Assembly (NCBI GenBank): GCA_019321725.1
Contig: CM033107.1
Location: 21,195,445 to 21,259,444, forward strand
DNA length: 64,000 nucleotides
Source: Paulownia fortunei
Taxonomy: Eukaryota > Streptophyta > Magnoliopsida > Lamiales > Paulowniaceae
Reading direction: 5' to 3'
The position numbers and the translations under genes are program-made. Shown piece by piece: positions 26,400-36,323 of the stretch; positions within the stretch are counted from its first letter, which is position 1, and every line of letters starts with the position of its first letter. Below the pieces are notes generated by a model. It did no database searches, had not been told where the DNA came from, and saw only the letters and a program-made list of their open reading frames with translations.

Positions 26400-27175
26400 T
26401 TTTTATATTAAGTTTTCTAATAGTAATAAAAATATATTTTTTTAATTTTTTTTATATTAATTTTATTTTATTTTTACTATATTTTTTTTAAATTTTATTT
26501 GACCTAGGAAAAAGGGTGAATCTCTTGACGAAAGAAGATGAACAACGATTAAAGTGTATAACATTTAAATATATTATGTTATTGGCTTAATTTATGATTA
26601 AAATCCTTCTTGTCTATTGGTGATTTTTAATTTATGTATCATTAGTAACACAATAAATATTTGAGTTCATTTAACTAGATGTCTGATTTTATTATACTGA
26701 CCATTAACGTGAAAACCTTAATTTATTATAAATAAAGGTGTGCATAAATATACACTTGATTTCATAAATAAGTACTAGTATTAAAACCCCCCTTATTTAG
26801 TGACGGTTCTTAATTTATGTAACTAATGACACAACAAATACCAATTATTCATCTAGTTAGATGTCTGGTTCTACCATATAAACTGCTAACGTGAAACCCT
26901 AATATGTTGAAAATAAAAATATGCATAAATATTTGATCCGATAAATAAATATTGACATTAAAAAATAATTTATAAATAGTAAAACAATATTATTATCACC
27001 TTAATACATGAGATATCTGATAATATATTCATATTAAAATTTTAATTGTGTATAGATTTCAATAATGATATTTAAAAAAAAAATAAAAAAAATAATAATT
27101 AATTGTTCATCTATTCAAAACTCAAAAATAAATATCTAATTATCAGTATTTTATTATTTTAATTTTTTAATACAT
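26400..27175 (+). mobile_element. LTR fragment, same family as the solo LTR at 59428-61204
   Basis: Aligns with the minus-strand sequence of 60390-59640. Shared landmarks include 'agttttctaatagtaata', the 'gggtgaatc(t)' block, a tandem pair of about 180-bp units (26590-26770 and 26780-26960, each with 'aac(g)tgaaa-cc' and 'ttcat' blocks) and 'taaatagtaaaacaatat'. The first half of the LTR is absent. It lies in the 1-kb spacer between the two helicase duplicates. Confidence 0.75.
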
Positions 27176-27651
27176 TATTAGTGAGTCGAGGCTTTAATTA
27201 TAAAATTAATAATATTTTAATTACTTTTGGTTTTTATGGGACTTGTAAACTTATTTTGGTAGTAAGGTTTTATGATTATGTTATTTTGTTGCTTTTTTTT
27301 TCAACTCTTCCTGATTCCAATTGTTTGCAAAAACACAGGCTGAGCAGGCAGGAAGGGAAAGATGGTATTTTAAACCTTCTTCTGGAAAGTTCGTCCCAGG
27401 ATCAATAAGAAAAATTCATAAACTCAGAGCAGCAAACAAAGTACGAGGTAAAAGGTATATAAAAAAAAAAAGCAGAAAAACAATGCCCAAACAAATTCTG
27501 GTAGAGCATCACCTGCGTTATTTCTTATAGAGATTTATTCGAGGCCTTCTCCTCCCCACAAGTCACAAAAATATTACCCCTTTAAATGCAGATTATCGCT
27601 TATTAGTTATTACTCTAAACAGGAATATGGTAAACAAATAGCAGTCTAACT

Positions 27652-27777
27652 ATTTGGAGTTTGCAAGTGGTTAATCATTGAAAATAACAATAAACAACAA
27701 TAGCAACATCATGGTAACATTGGAGTTTGCAAGTGGTTAATCATTGAAAATAACAATAAACAACAATAGCAACATCA
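27652..27777 (+). repeat. tandem duplication of about 64 bp
   Basis: Two near-identical adjacent copies of the segment containing 'ttggagtttgcaagtggtta' and 'caacaatagcaacatcat'. Copy A has the unit only once (18232-18288), so the duplication occurred after the segmental duplication. Confidence 0.9.
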
Positions 27778-28127
27778 TCGCAACGGACGGATTCGTCAAA
27801 AACTCGATATCTATTATACCAAAGTTTTTAAGAATTTGAGATTTTTGGGTTTAGGTTAGATACGTTAAATTTGTTTTATAATTTTAAATATAATAAAAAA
27901 TATAATTTTAAAAAATAATATTACTATTTTTTTAAATATATATTTTTAAATGAAATATTATATAAATACATATATATTAAAAATAAATAAATAAATGGGG
28001 TGGATTCGAAATGAGGCAGATTTAAAAATTAAAAATTAAAATACACCCCTAACTCATTTATAATTGTAAAAATTCATTACAAACAGACGAGTTCGGATTT
28101 AAACCCGTTTGTTACCATCCATTATCA
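27778..28127. mobile_element. 350-bp insertion, probable non-autonomous element
   Basis: Absent from copy A, where 'aacatca' joins directly to the 'agagcaag' context at about 18288. The insertion is flanked by ATCA on both sides (27774-27777 and 28124-28127), a possible 4-bp target duplication. Its end ('ggatttaaacccgtttgttaccatcc') resembles the end of a segment at 47010-47330 ('gagtttaaactcgcttcgtc... ctaccat'), and both share an AT-rich middle. The family is not identified. Confidence 0.6.
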
Positions 28128-28183
28128 AACAAGAGCAAGTTGACTAGAACTAGAAAGGAAAAGCAAGAAGCAAGCTAGCAAAT

Positions 28184-28641
28184 TACCACGCATCGCCAAG
28201 CCAAGACCCGTTTATTGCAGCATTTTTGGACTTGGAGGCTCTTTCGCAAATTTTTAGAACATTAGGGACATTTTGAACAATTGTTAGGAATTTCTAAAAA
28301 GTCCCTTTGTAAATATCTCGTGGAATCATTCTAACATATTTCTTAGAGAACTCTAGAGAGTCTCTCCCAATCGTAGGATCAAATAGATCACCACCGTTCA
28401 TTTAGGAAATGGAGTAGTATAAATAAAAGTATGAACTTTATTTGTAAACCATCAAATAAGAGTTGATTTTCAGTCAATACAAACTTCTCTTACAAAACTC
28501 TCTTGCCTTCTTTGAGTGTTTTCTATCTTACTAGCCATCTTCCAACACTTTTTTAAGCAACGAGGCTAACTTAGCTACCGCGAGGGTCGATTGAAAAAGC
28601 TAAGACCGCATGGTTCTTGTTAAGGAAACAAGTCCGTGACA
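28184..28641 (+). repeat. 5' LTR of the Ty3/gypsy element
   Basis: About 458 bp repeated at 33091-33535. It holds a TATA box (TATAAATA, 28418-28425) as a likely transcription start region and ends ...GTCCGTGACA. The two LTRs differ at roughly one base in ten by eye, plus small gaps, so the insertion is not recent. The copy A sequence ('agcaaat' near 18344) is interrupted here, and AAAT occurs on both sides of the element as a possible target duplication. Confidence 0.92.
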
Positions 28642-28649
28642 GCTCAGTT

Positions 28650-29660
28650 GGGCTAAGTGCTGTGAAGTCACAACTGATGGACGGCAACGAAAACAAGTCA
28701 GGTGTGATCGAAGACCGCGGGAGAGAACCCGTCCAGTCCCAATCCAAGAGGAAACATGATCAAAGTAAGAGCCGTGAGGGCAGCTCTTGGGAATGCGTTA
28801 TGGAGGATATGGGTAAGCTACTGTGTAAGAAGGTTGCTACCACCGGGGGAGCTAGTACCAGTATGGTTAGTCCAATGGTGGACTATTCTAAACCCAATGG
28901 GTTCGACGGCCGGAAGGACGCCAAGGAAGTTGAGAACTTCTTGTGGCAAATGGAATACTACTTCGAAGGACTTAACTTAACCGACGAAGCATCAAGGATA
29001 AGAACCGTCATTCTCTATCTCACAAATACAACTATTCTATGGTGGCGTAGGAAGCACACCAATATAGAACGAGGCTCATGTCGGATCGATACTTGGGAAG
29101 ACTTCAAGAAAGAGCTTAAGCGATATTTCTACCCAAAAAATGTCGTCTATGAAGCTTGCAAGAAGTTTTGAGAATTAAAACAACGAGGCACTATAAGGGA
29201 GTACGTTAAAAACTTTACCACAATCATGCTTCAAATTCCCAATCTATCAGAGGAGAACCTTTTCTTCCACTTTGTGGATGGTCTTCAACAATGGGCCAAA
29301 CAAGAGTTGTACTGGCGAGACGTCAAGTCGGTACACGAGACCATCGCCGTCGTAGAGTCTTATAGAGTACCAACCCCACACGGATGCTTCAAAAAAAAAA
29401 GAGAAGTGGAACCCGACTAAAGGTAGGGGAGAGAAGCGGGATAATCAGAACCAACGAAAGACATACCCACCCAAGGAAGAAGATAGGAATCTATCCCTAA
29501 AGGAGTACGAAGAAAAGAAACGTGCCTTCGTACCAAAGGAAGAATGCTTCATGTGCAAAGGGCCACATGCCATGAACAATTATCCCAAGCTCGGGTCCTT
29601 GTCTGCCATGGTCGAAAGGAATAAGGTGGAAACAACCATAGATGAAGGGTCGAGTAATAT
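28650..29660 (+). pseudogene. gag region of the chromovirus, broken
   Basis: Capsid-like gag (retrotrans_gag type) readable from about 28680, with the conserved Trp-Trp-Arg-Arg and 'W..FK.EL...F.P' segments near 29040-29140. It stops at a TGA (29169-29171) and resumes in frame to 29420. A zinc-knuckle-like segment near 29545-29585 keeps CysX2Cys and His but the last Cys position reads Tyr, so the knuckle is defective. Confidence 0.85.
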
Positions 29661-29727
29661 ATGATCCATCCGACTTCTTAATGCCCTCAATGCCAAGCCA
29701 TTACCAGTAACATCAAGCAAGGGGCTG

Positions 29728-29931
29728 ATGTACGTGGAGGCATACATAAGTGGGAAGCCTACCAGGGCGTTGATAGACACGATAGCTACTCACAACTTCA
29801 AAACCAATGAAGAGGCCAATAGGTTAAGCTTACAATGGAGCAAGAGTGAAGGTTGGCTCAAGACGGTGAACGCTAAAGCTCAACCCCTTAATGGCGTAGT
29901 GAAGAATGTGGAGCTACGGTTAGGCACTTAG
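29728..29931 (+). pseudogene. retroviral-type aspartic protease fragment of the chromovirus
   Basis: Short frame with the active-site triad region read as Asp-Thr-Ile (codons at 29776-29784) where the family has Asp-Thr-Gly, followed by Ala-Thr-His-Asn-Phe. The glycine replacement and the TAG at its end mark it as inactive. Confidence 0.8.
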
Positions 29932-30309
29932 AAGGGACAAGTATATTTCTTAGTGGCACCTATGGACGACTTCAGGTCGTACTCGGCATGGACTTTTTAA
30001 GAAAGGTAACAACTATTCCTATGCCTTCTTTTAGCTCTATGTGCATACTCGAGAAGGGATCACCTTGCATAATACCCATCATCGATCCAACTGAGGGACA
30101 TTCGTAAGGGAATAAGGCTGAATCAAGGCACCTGTCGGCAATGCAAATTACCAAGGGGGTAAAACGAGGCGAGCCGACTTATTTAGCAACCTTAAAAAAA
30201 AGTTCCAATTGACTCTAATGAGGAGAACTTGCCACCTATCATCCGGAACGTCTTGGATAAAAACAAGTACGTGATGCCGGATGAGTTATCAAAGAAACTT
30301 CCACCTAGG

Positions 30310-31640
30310 TGAGAGGTAGATCACAAAATAGAGTTGGAGTCAGGTACCAAGCTACCCGTCATGGCACCTTACCGCATGGCCCCACCCGAATTGAAGGAAC
30401 TTCAGAGGCAACTAACAGAGTTGTTAAACACGACAAATTCGACCTTCGAAGGCACCATACGGTGCCCTGGTGCTGTTCCAGAAAAAACACGATGGGTCAC
30501 TAAGGATGTGTGTGGACTATCGGGCGTTAAATAAGATAACTATCAACAACCGATATCCCATACCTTTGATAGCTGACTTATTTGACAGACTTGGAGGAGC
30601 CAATATTTATACCAAGATGAACTTATAAAAAGACTACTACCAAGTCCAGATTACTGAGGGGGACGAGCCAAAGATGGCGTGCATCACCCGGTATGGATCT
30701 TTCAAATGGGCAGTCATGCCTTTCGGATTAACCAATACCATAACCATATTTTGCACGCTCATGAACAAGATCTTCCAGCTATACCTGGATCGGTTCATGA
30801 TGGTCTACCTGGATGATATAGTGATCTACAGTAATTTATTGGAAGAACATGCTAACCACCTTCGTACCGTATTTCAAGTATTAAGAGAGAATGAATTATA
30901 TGTAAAAAAAGAAAAATGCTCATTCACCAAGAAGGAGGTTCATTTTCTAGAACACATCATCGAACATGGGCAGCTCCAAATAGACGGAGCAAAGATATAA
31001 GCTATTATGGAGTGGGAAACTCCAACAAAGTTAACCGAATTATGATCTTTCCTTGGACTTGTCAATTATTACCACAAGTTTATCCAGGGATACTCAGCAT
31101 GGGCAGCACCACTGACGGACCTACTCCAGAAAGAGAAAACATGAGAGTGGTCCGAGAAATACCAACACGCCTTTGATGACTTGAAGGCGACAGTAAGCAG
31201 TGAGCCAGTACTAGCCCTGCCGAATTTTGACAAGTCCTTTGAACTCCACATGGATGCCTCAGACTTTGCAATAGAAGGGGTACTAATGCAAGAAGGGCAT
31301 CCCATAGCGTTCGAAAGCCGCAAGCTCAACGACAATAAGCGACGATACATGGTGCAAAAAAAAAGATGACGGCCATCATCCATTATCTACGGGTGTGGCG
31401 ACATTACTTGTTGGAATCACATTTCATCATCAAAACTGATAATTTTGCCACAAGGTACTTCCAAACCCAAAAAAAGTTGTCACCGAAGCAAGTTCGATGG
31501 CAGGACTTCATGGTAGAATTTAATTACATATTGGAGTACAAACCCGATAAGGCCAATGTAGTAGCCGATGCCTTAAGCCGAAAGGCAGAACTTGTAATAG
31601 TTAGCCTAGCCAAGGGAAAGTTAACGGATCTCATCAAACA
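30310..31640 (+). pseudogene. reverse transcriptase and RNase H region of the chromovirus, broken
   Basis: RT fingers/palm from about 30520, with 'MPFGL' and the catalytic YLDD box intact (30806-30817). RNase H follows at about 31180-31600 with the conserved 'MDASDFA' and the 'VADALSR' end. Stops interrupt the frame near 30626, 30998, 31042 and 31142 among others. The most intact pieces are 30674-31000, 31181-31369 and 31366-31644. Confidence 0.93.
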
Positions 31641-31789
31641 ATGATTGGAGCAGGACCCATTAACTAGAGAACTAAATAAGCTAGCAATGGAGGGCAAAAC
31701 CAAGCAATTTTAGGTAGAGGACGACCTACTCTACACCAAGGGACGACACCTATACATCCAAAGTGGGAGAGCTTGCGAAAAGAGCTTAT

Positions 31790-33055
31790 CAAGAAGTGTC
31801 ACGACACCAAATAGTCAGGACATCCAGGACAACGACGCACGATGGTACTATTGGAGGCAACCTACTTTTGGCCTCACATGAGGGATAGTGTTGAGTTATA
31901 CTTCAAGACTTGTCTTGTGTGCCAAAAAGACAAGGTAGAGACCAAGCAGTCGGCAGGATTATTGGAGCCATTACCGATTCTCGATCGACCATGGGAGTCC
32001 ATCACAATGGATTCATCAGTGCCTTGCCAAAATCAGATGGTTTCGGGTCTATCATAGTGGCAGTGGACCAATTTTCCAAGTATGGGACATTCATATCATG
32101 CATTTAGGACTGCACGGCGAAAGAAGCGATAAGGGCATTCTTTAAAAATATCGTGAAATATTGGGGACTACCACAAAACATTGTGAAAGATCGGGACCCC
32201 CGCTTCACGGGGAGATTGTGAATGAAACTTTTAAACTTCTTAGGTCAAAATTATGTTTCTCCACAAGTTTTCACCCCCAGACCGATGGGCAGACCGAACA
32301 GGTGAACTCCTTGCTATAGTGCTATTTGAGGCACTTTGTGAATGTTAATCAGAAAGATTGGACTAAACTTCTTGATGTAGCACAATTTTCGTACAACTTA
32401 CAGCGGAACGAGGCCAAGGGACACAGTCCGTTCGAGTTGGCGATGGGGCAATAGCCATTAACTCCTCACACTATAGCAATATTTGAAGGCGATGGAAGGA
32501 GCCCAAGAGAGATCAAAATGGCTAAGTCGTGGGTCGAGCAAGCCGACTTAGCTCGTTCATGTCTAGAAAAAGCTTATCGACGAATGTAGAAATGGGCCGA
32601 CAAAAGAAGACGCCTACAAGAGTTCAATACGGGCGACCAAGTCCTTGTCAAACTCTTACCACAACAATTTAAGGTATTGCAAGGCATGCACAAAGGATTG
32701 GTAAGAAGGTATAAGGTGCCGTTTCCAGTTGTGGCTAAGGTAGGCAAGGTATCTTATCGTGTTGACCTACCTAGCTCCTTAAAGATACATCCTGTCTTTC
32801 ACGTAAGTATGTTAAAGCCTACCATGAGGACGAGAAAGACCCCAGCCGAGGACAATCACATTGGACAACACCCATGGTAACTGAGTCTTACGATAAGGAG
32901 ATTGAAGAGGTGCTTACCAAGAAAACCGTACGACGATGTGGCGTATGACCTTGCTCTCAATACTTAATCAAGTAGAAGGGACTACCGGAGTCTGAAGCAA
33001 CGTGGGAACTCGAAGAAAACTTGTGGCAGTTCCAAGATCAACTTCAAGAGTAGAG
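31790..33055 (+). pseudogene. integrase and chromodomain region of the chromovirus, broken
   Basis: The zinc-binding part retains 'CLVCQ' near 31910. The core is frameshifted near 32030 and continues with a 'DRDPRF' segment near 32190 and stops beyond it. A C-terminal 'HPVFHVSML' segment (about 32790) precedes a chromodomain-like stretch (Lys-Gly-Leu-Pro-Glu-Ser-Glu-Ala-Thr-Trp near 32975-33005) that includes a stop where Trp is expected. Confidence 0.85.
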
Positions 33056-33090
33056 GCGATGAGGGAGTCGCCAAATTAGGTGGGGGAGGA

Positions 33091-33535
33091 TATCACGCAC
33101 TGCCAAGCCAAAATTCATTTATTGCAGCATTTTTAGGCTTGGAGGCTCTCTCGCAATTTTCTAAAATATTAGGAACATTTTGGACAATTGTTAGGAACTT
33201 CTAAAAAGTCCCTTTGTAAATATCTAGTGGAATCATTCTACCATATTCTTTGGAGAATTCTAGAAAGTCTCTCTCAGCCATAGGATTAAATAGATCACCA
33301 CCGTTTATTTAGGAGGTGGAGTAGTATAAATAGAAGTAAAAACTTCATTTGTAAACCATCAAGTAAGAGTTGAGTTTGAGTCAATACAAGTTTCTCTTGC
33401 CTTCTTTGAGTGTTTTCTATCTTGATAGCCATCTTCCAACATTTTTCTAAGCAATGAAACTGACTTAACTACTACGAGGGGCGATTGAAAAAGCTAAGGC
33501 CGCACGGTCCTTGTTAAAGGAACAAGTCCGTGACA
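33091..33535 (+). repeat. 3' LTR of the Ty3/gypsy element
   Basis: Direct repeat of 28184-28641, about 445 bp. It starts TATCACGC right after the purine tract and ends GTGACA, followed by the host sequence of copy B ('aaatactacc', then 'gatcaaagtcaaaatcac' as at 18365). Confidence 0.92.
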
Positions 33536-34360
33536 AAATACTACCTAAAAGAAACGATCAAAGTCAAAATCACTTCCAACCCACAAAAGTAGTCACTCAA
33601 CATTGTGCTAAAGCCATTACGCTAACTAGATTGGTCAAGCAGAGACAGATAGGTCTAAGAGAACCTTCACTGAAAAGCTAGGGAAAAGCAACACTCAAAA
33701 ATAAATAAATAACTAAATAAATATCAATATATATATATATCGCAATTGTCAAGTGTGAACAAAGACAAATTTCAATCGCTCATCGGTAATGTGCTCTCCT
33801 CACAACACTTTTTTATATGCATATGAGATATAAAAAATTGTAACCATCGTTTAAACGAGCGCTCCAAATACCAAAATTTGGCCATTTTATTCCACTTATT
33901 CCAACTTTACAATAATTTCTTTAACAACTTCAACTCAAATTAAAGTTCATTTGAATGAAACTAATGATCATATATATGTTCCATTATCATAAAAGCCTCA
34001 ACCAAACAACGGAGTTGCACCAATATCCTCAGAAAACTCATGCAAACAAGATTTAGCTGCTCAACAAGATAATAAATTACTTTGTAAATTACTTTGAGCA
34101 GTCTTCCTCTGGGTATGGCAGCAAAGAATCACAAGCAAATCTCTCAGCTAGAAAGCTATTGCATCACCATCCGACAACAACTTTATTGCCACCACAAATG
34201 GTGGTTCTTGAATGAGGGCTCTTATTACATGTGGTTAGAAAGGTTGTTTTTAATGAGGTAATTTAGTTTCATAGTGTTGTTAAATATCTAGGTGTTCTGA
34301 CAGAGGATGAACAAATAGAGGCACATCAGTTGATTATAGACATCATTTCAAGACTATAGG
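33536..34360. other. remainder of duplicated downstream DNA with an inverted segment
   Basis: 33541-34195 matches about 18355-19147 in direct orientation. 34200-34330 matches the reverse complement of 19475-19399 and then 19222-19150. From 34331 the match returns to direct orientation with 20755 onward (the helicase intron). Sequence equivalent to 19476-20754, including the last helicase exon, is missing. Confidence 0.85.
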
Positions 34361-36323
34361 CATAATACCAACCATAAATTATTATAAAAACGGAAACTAG
34401 CATGAAGGCAACACGGAAGTTATGAATAATAGAATGACATACTTGTCCATAATGGAAAGAAGTTGTTTCCTCACATCCTGTGCCCTCCTCACTGATCGAA
34501 ATTGAACAAAATTCTCAAAGCACCATGGACCTGAGAAGTTTCTCGCTTTCCAGGCCTCATATACAGCAAGTAGTGTCAAATGGTCTCCCTCAAGCTGAAA
34601 AAAAATTGCTCTTTTTTGGTCAGCTTGAGCTTGTTTTTCCCTAGGTCGGTAGAAGATGTTTCCAGTCTGAATCATTGCAATGATGGTCAAAATCTCATCA
34701 CTACAACCAAGATCTACACTGGCAAGAAGCATTTTGGTCAGCGGAGGATCCAAAGGAAATTCAGCCATTTTCCTACCCACCTTCGTAAGAAGGCCCTCTT
34801 CATCCAGCGCTCTTAACTTGTATAGCTGTTCCATGGCAGAAATGTGGGCCTGAGGTGATGGAGGGTCCATAAAATCAAAAGATAATAGATCATTAATACC
34901 CATAGCTTTCATGGTAAGAGTAGTCGTCCCAAGATTAATCCTCTTAATCTCTGGAATTGTCGTGGGAGACATTTCATTGTGGAATGCACTCTCTGTGTAG
35001 AGGCGATAGCACTTCCCCGGTCCTGTGCGTCCTGCTCGTTGCTTTGCAGATGCTTGTGATATTGGAGTTATGACAAGTGAATCAAGCCCCTGTTTACTTT
35101 GTCCAAAAGTCAGAGCTTTACCATATGCATCCTTCTTCCACTCCGGCATGTCATATGCAGACAAACCAACACCTCTCAGTTCCTGAGCAAGATGCCTCTC
35201 ACCTGTTTCTGGCATTGGATCTTCCCATGGCCGATTCAGATCCTTTGGAATGGAATCCAACATTGTCCATTGTTGTTGTTCCCTAACTTCTCTCCTCTCC
35301 TTTATAAGTGTGGATTGAAGTGCTGCTGCACGACTCAAAGATCCCTCAGGGTTCTTGAATATCTTCACAGGGGACATGTCCATAGAGTACCTACTCTGAC
35401 CCTGCAAAAAAGCAAGTTCATCTTCATTCAACTCAATCTCAAGCTCCTCTTCTGCACCCTCCTCCTGATAAAGCAACCCATCTCCATCTTCATCAAACAT
35501 AGGATACTCCTTTATGCTCATAACACCTGAAGCAATCAGTTGCTTAGCCTCCCACCTCTCAGGTGAACTCATTCTTTTCAGTGGCCTGCGCGAAGGCACA
35601 GCATCATCGTCTTCAGTGATCTTGATACCTGAGAGACCAATCCTACTCCCCATCCCTCCACCATCATTCCTTCCTGAAGGATTTGCTCTCAACCCATCAT
35701 CCTCCTCACTCCTCTTCCAGGGTAACAAATCCATTCCACTATTCTGATCCACATCCCTCATTGACAAACTCAATTTATTCCCACTAACAGATATAACTTT
35801 CACATAGACCTCCTGGTCCCGCTTCACTACAGCCTTTCCTTATCCCCATATCTACCTCTACCCCTTTTCCTTTCCCTATTCCTATCCCTGTCCCTGTCCC
35901 TCCTCTTCTCTCTTCTGCCGTTATCCCTATTCCTATACTTATATTCCTCATCCTCTTCCTCTAATCTCCTCCGTTTCTTCACATCCTCCTCAATCTCCTT
36001 CACCTTCTCCTTGCTATCGTCGATCATCAAAGCAGCAAATGCCGATTTTTCCCCCTCCTTCGCCCCCTTCTCCGACTTGTGTTTCGGCGGCAAAATAGCG
36101 TGAATAGCGTCCGCACAAAGTAATCAGCCATCTCCGCTTCGTTCTCTTTCAGCTTCGCATCAAATTCGTCTACTGTCTCGCAATTCCGCCCCATCTCCGT
36201 TATGAACTCCTCCAACACCTTATCCCCGAACCCCAGATGAGTCTCCAGCTCTGTACACACTTTCGAAACCAAGGACAAGTACTCCAAGTTCTTCAGGTCA
36301 TAGTCCACACTATCTGCCCCCAT
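34361..36323 (-). pseudogene. truncated paralogue of the DEAH helicase gene
   Basis: Broken copy of the gene at 19784-24003. Relative to it: a 10-bp deletion in the N-terminal part (near 36108) shifts the frame; about 309 bp covering most of the S1 domain are missing (junction near 35832) and a TAG follows; 942 bp (314 codons, residues about 512-825, with Walker A, DEAH and SAT motifs) are missing at 35096/35097; 9 bp of motif VI are lost so that [10 protein letters not shown] reads QRAGRTG; the terminal exon is absent. A 476-codon frame (34397-35827) remains open but begins at a non-canonical codon or internal Met, and its 3' end runs into the old intron. No ATPase activity is possible. Transcription is unknown. 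Confidence 0.95.

Larger units (their letters stand above)
28184..33535 (+). mobile_element. Ty3/gypsy LTR retrotransposon, chromovirus type, decayed
   Basis: Element of about 5.35 kb with order LTR-gag-protease-RT-RNase H-integrase-chromodomain-LTR, which places it in Ty3/gypsy and, by the C-terminal chromodomain-like segment (about 32885-33050), among the chromoviruses. It is inserted inside copy B of the segmental duplication. The coding region is broken by many stops and frameshifts, so the copy cannot encode its own proteins. A purine-rich tract (33079-33090) precedes the 3' LTR. No primer-binding site complementary to initiator tRNA-Met is evident just after the 5' LTR. Confidence 0.95.

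Noticed and set aside
28630..28660. A tRNA gene at the A-box-like motif
   Set aside because: No B-box or acceptor stem can be found at the right distance, and the position is fixed by the LTR boundary.
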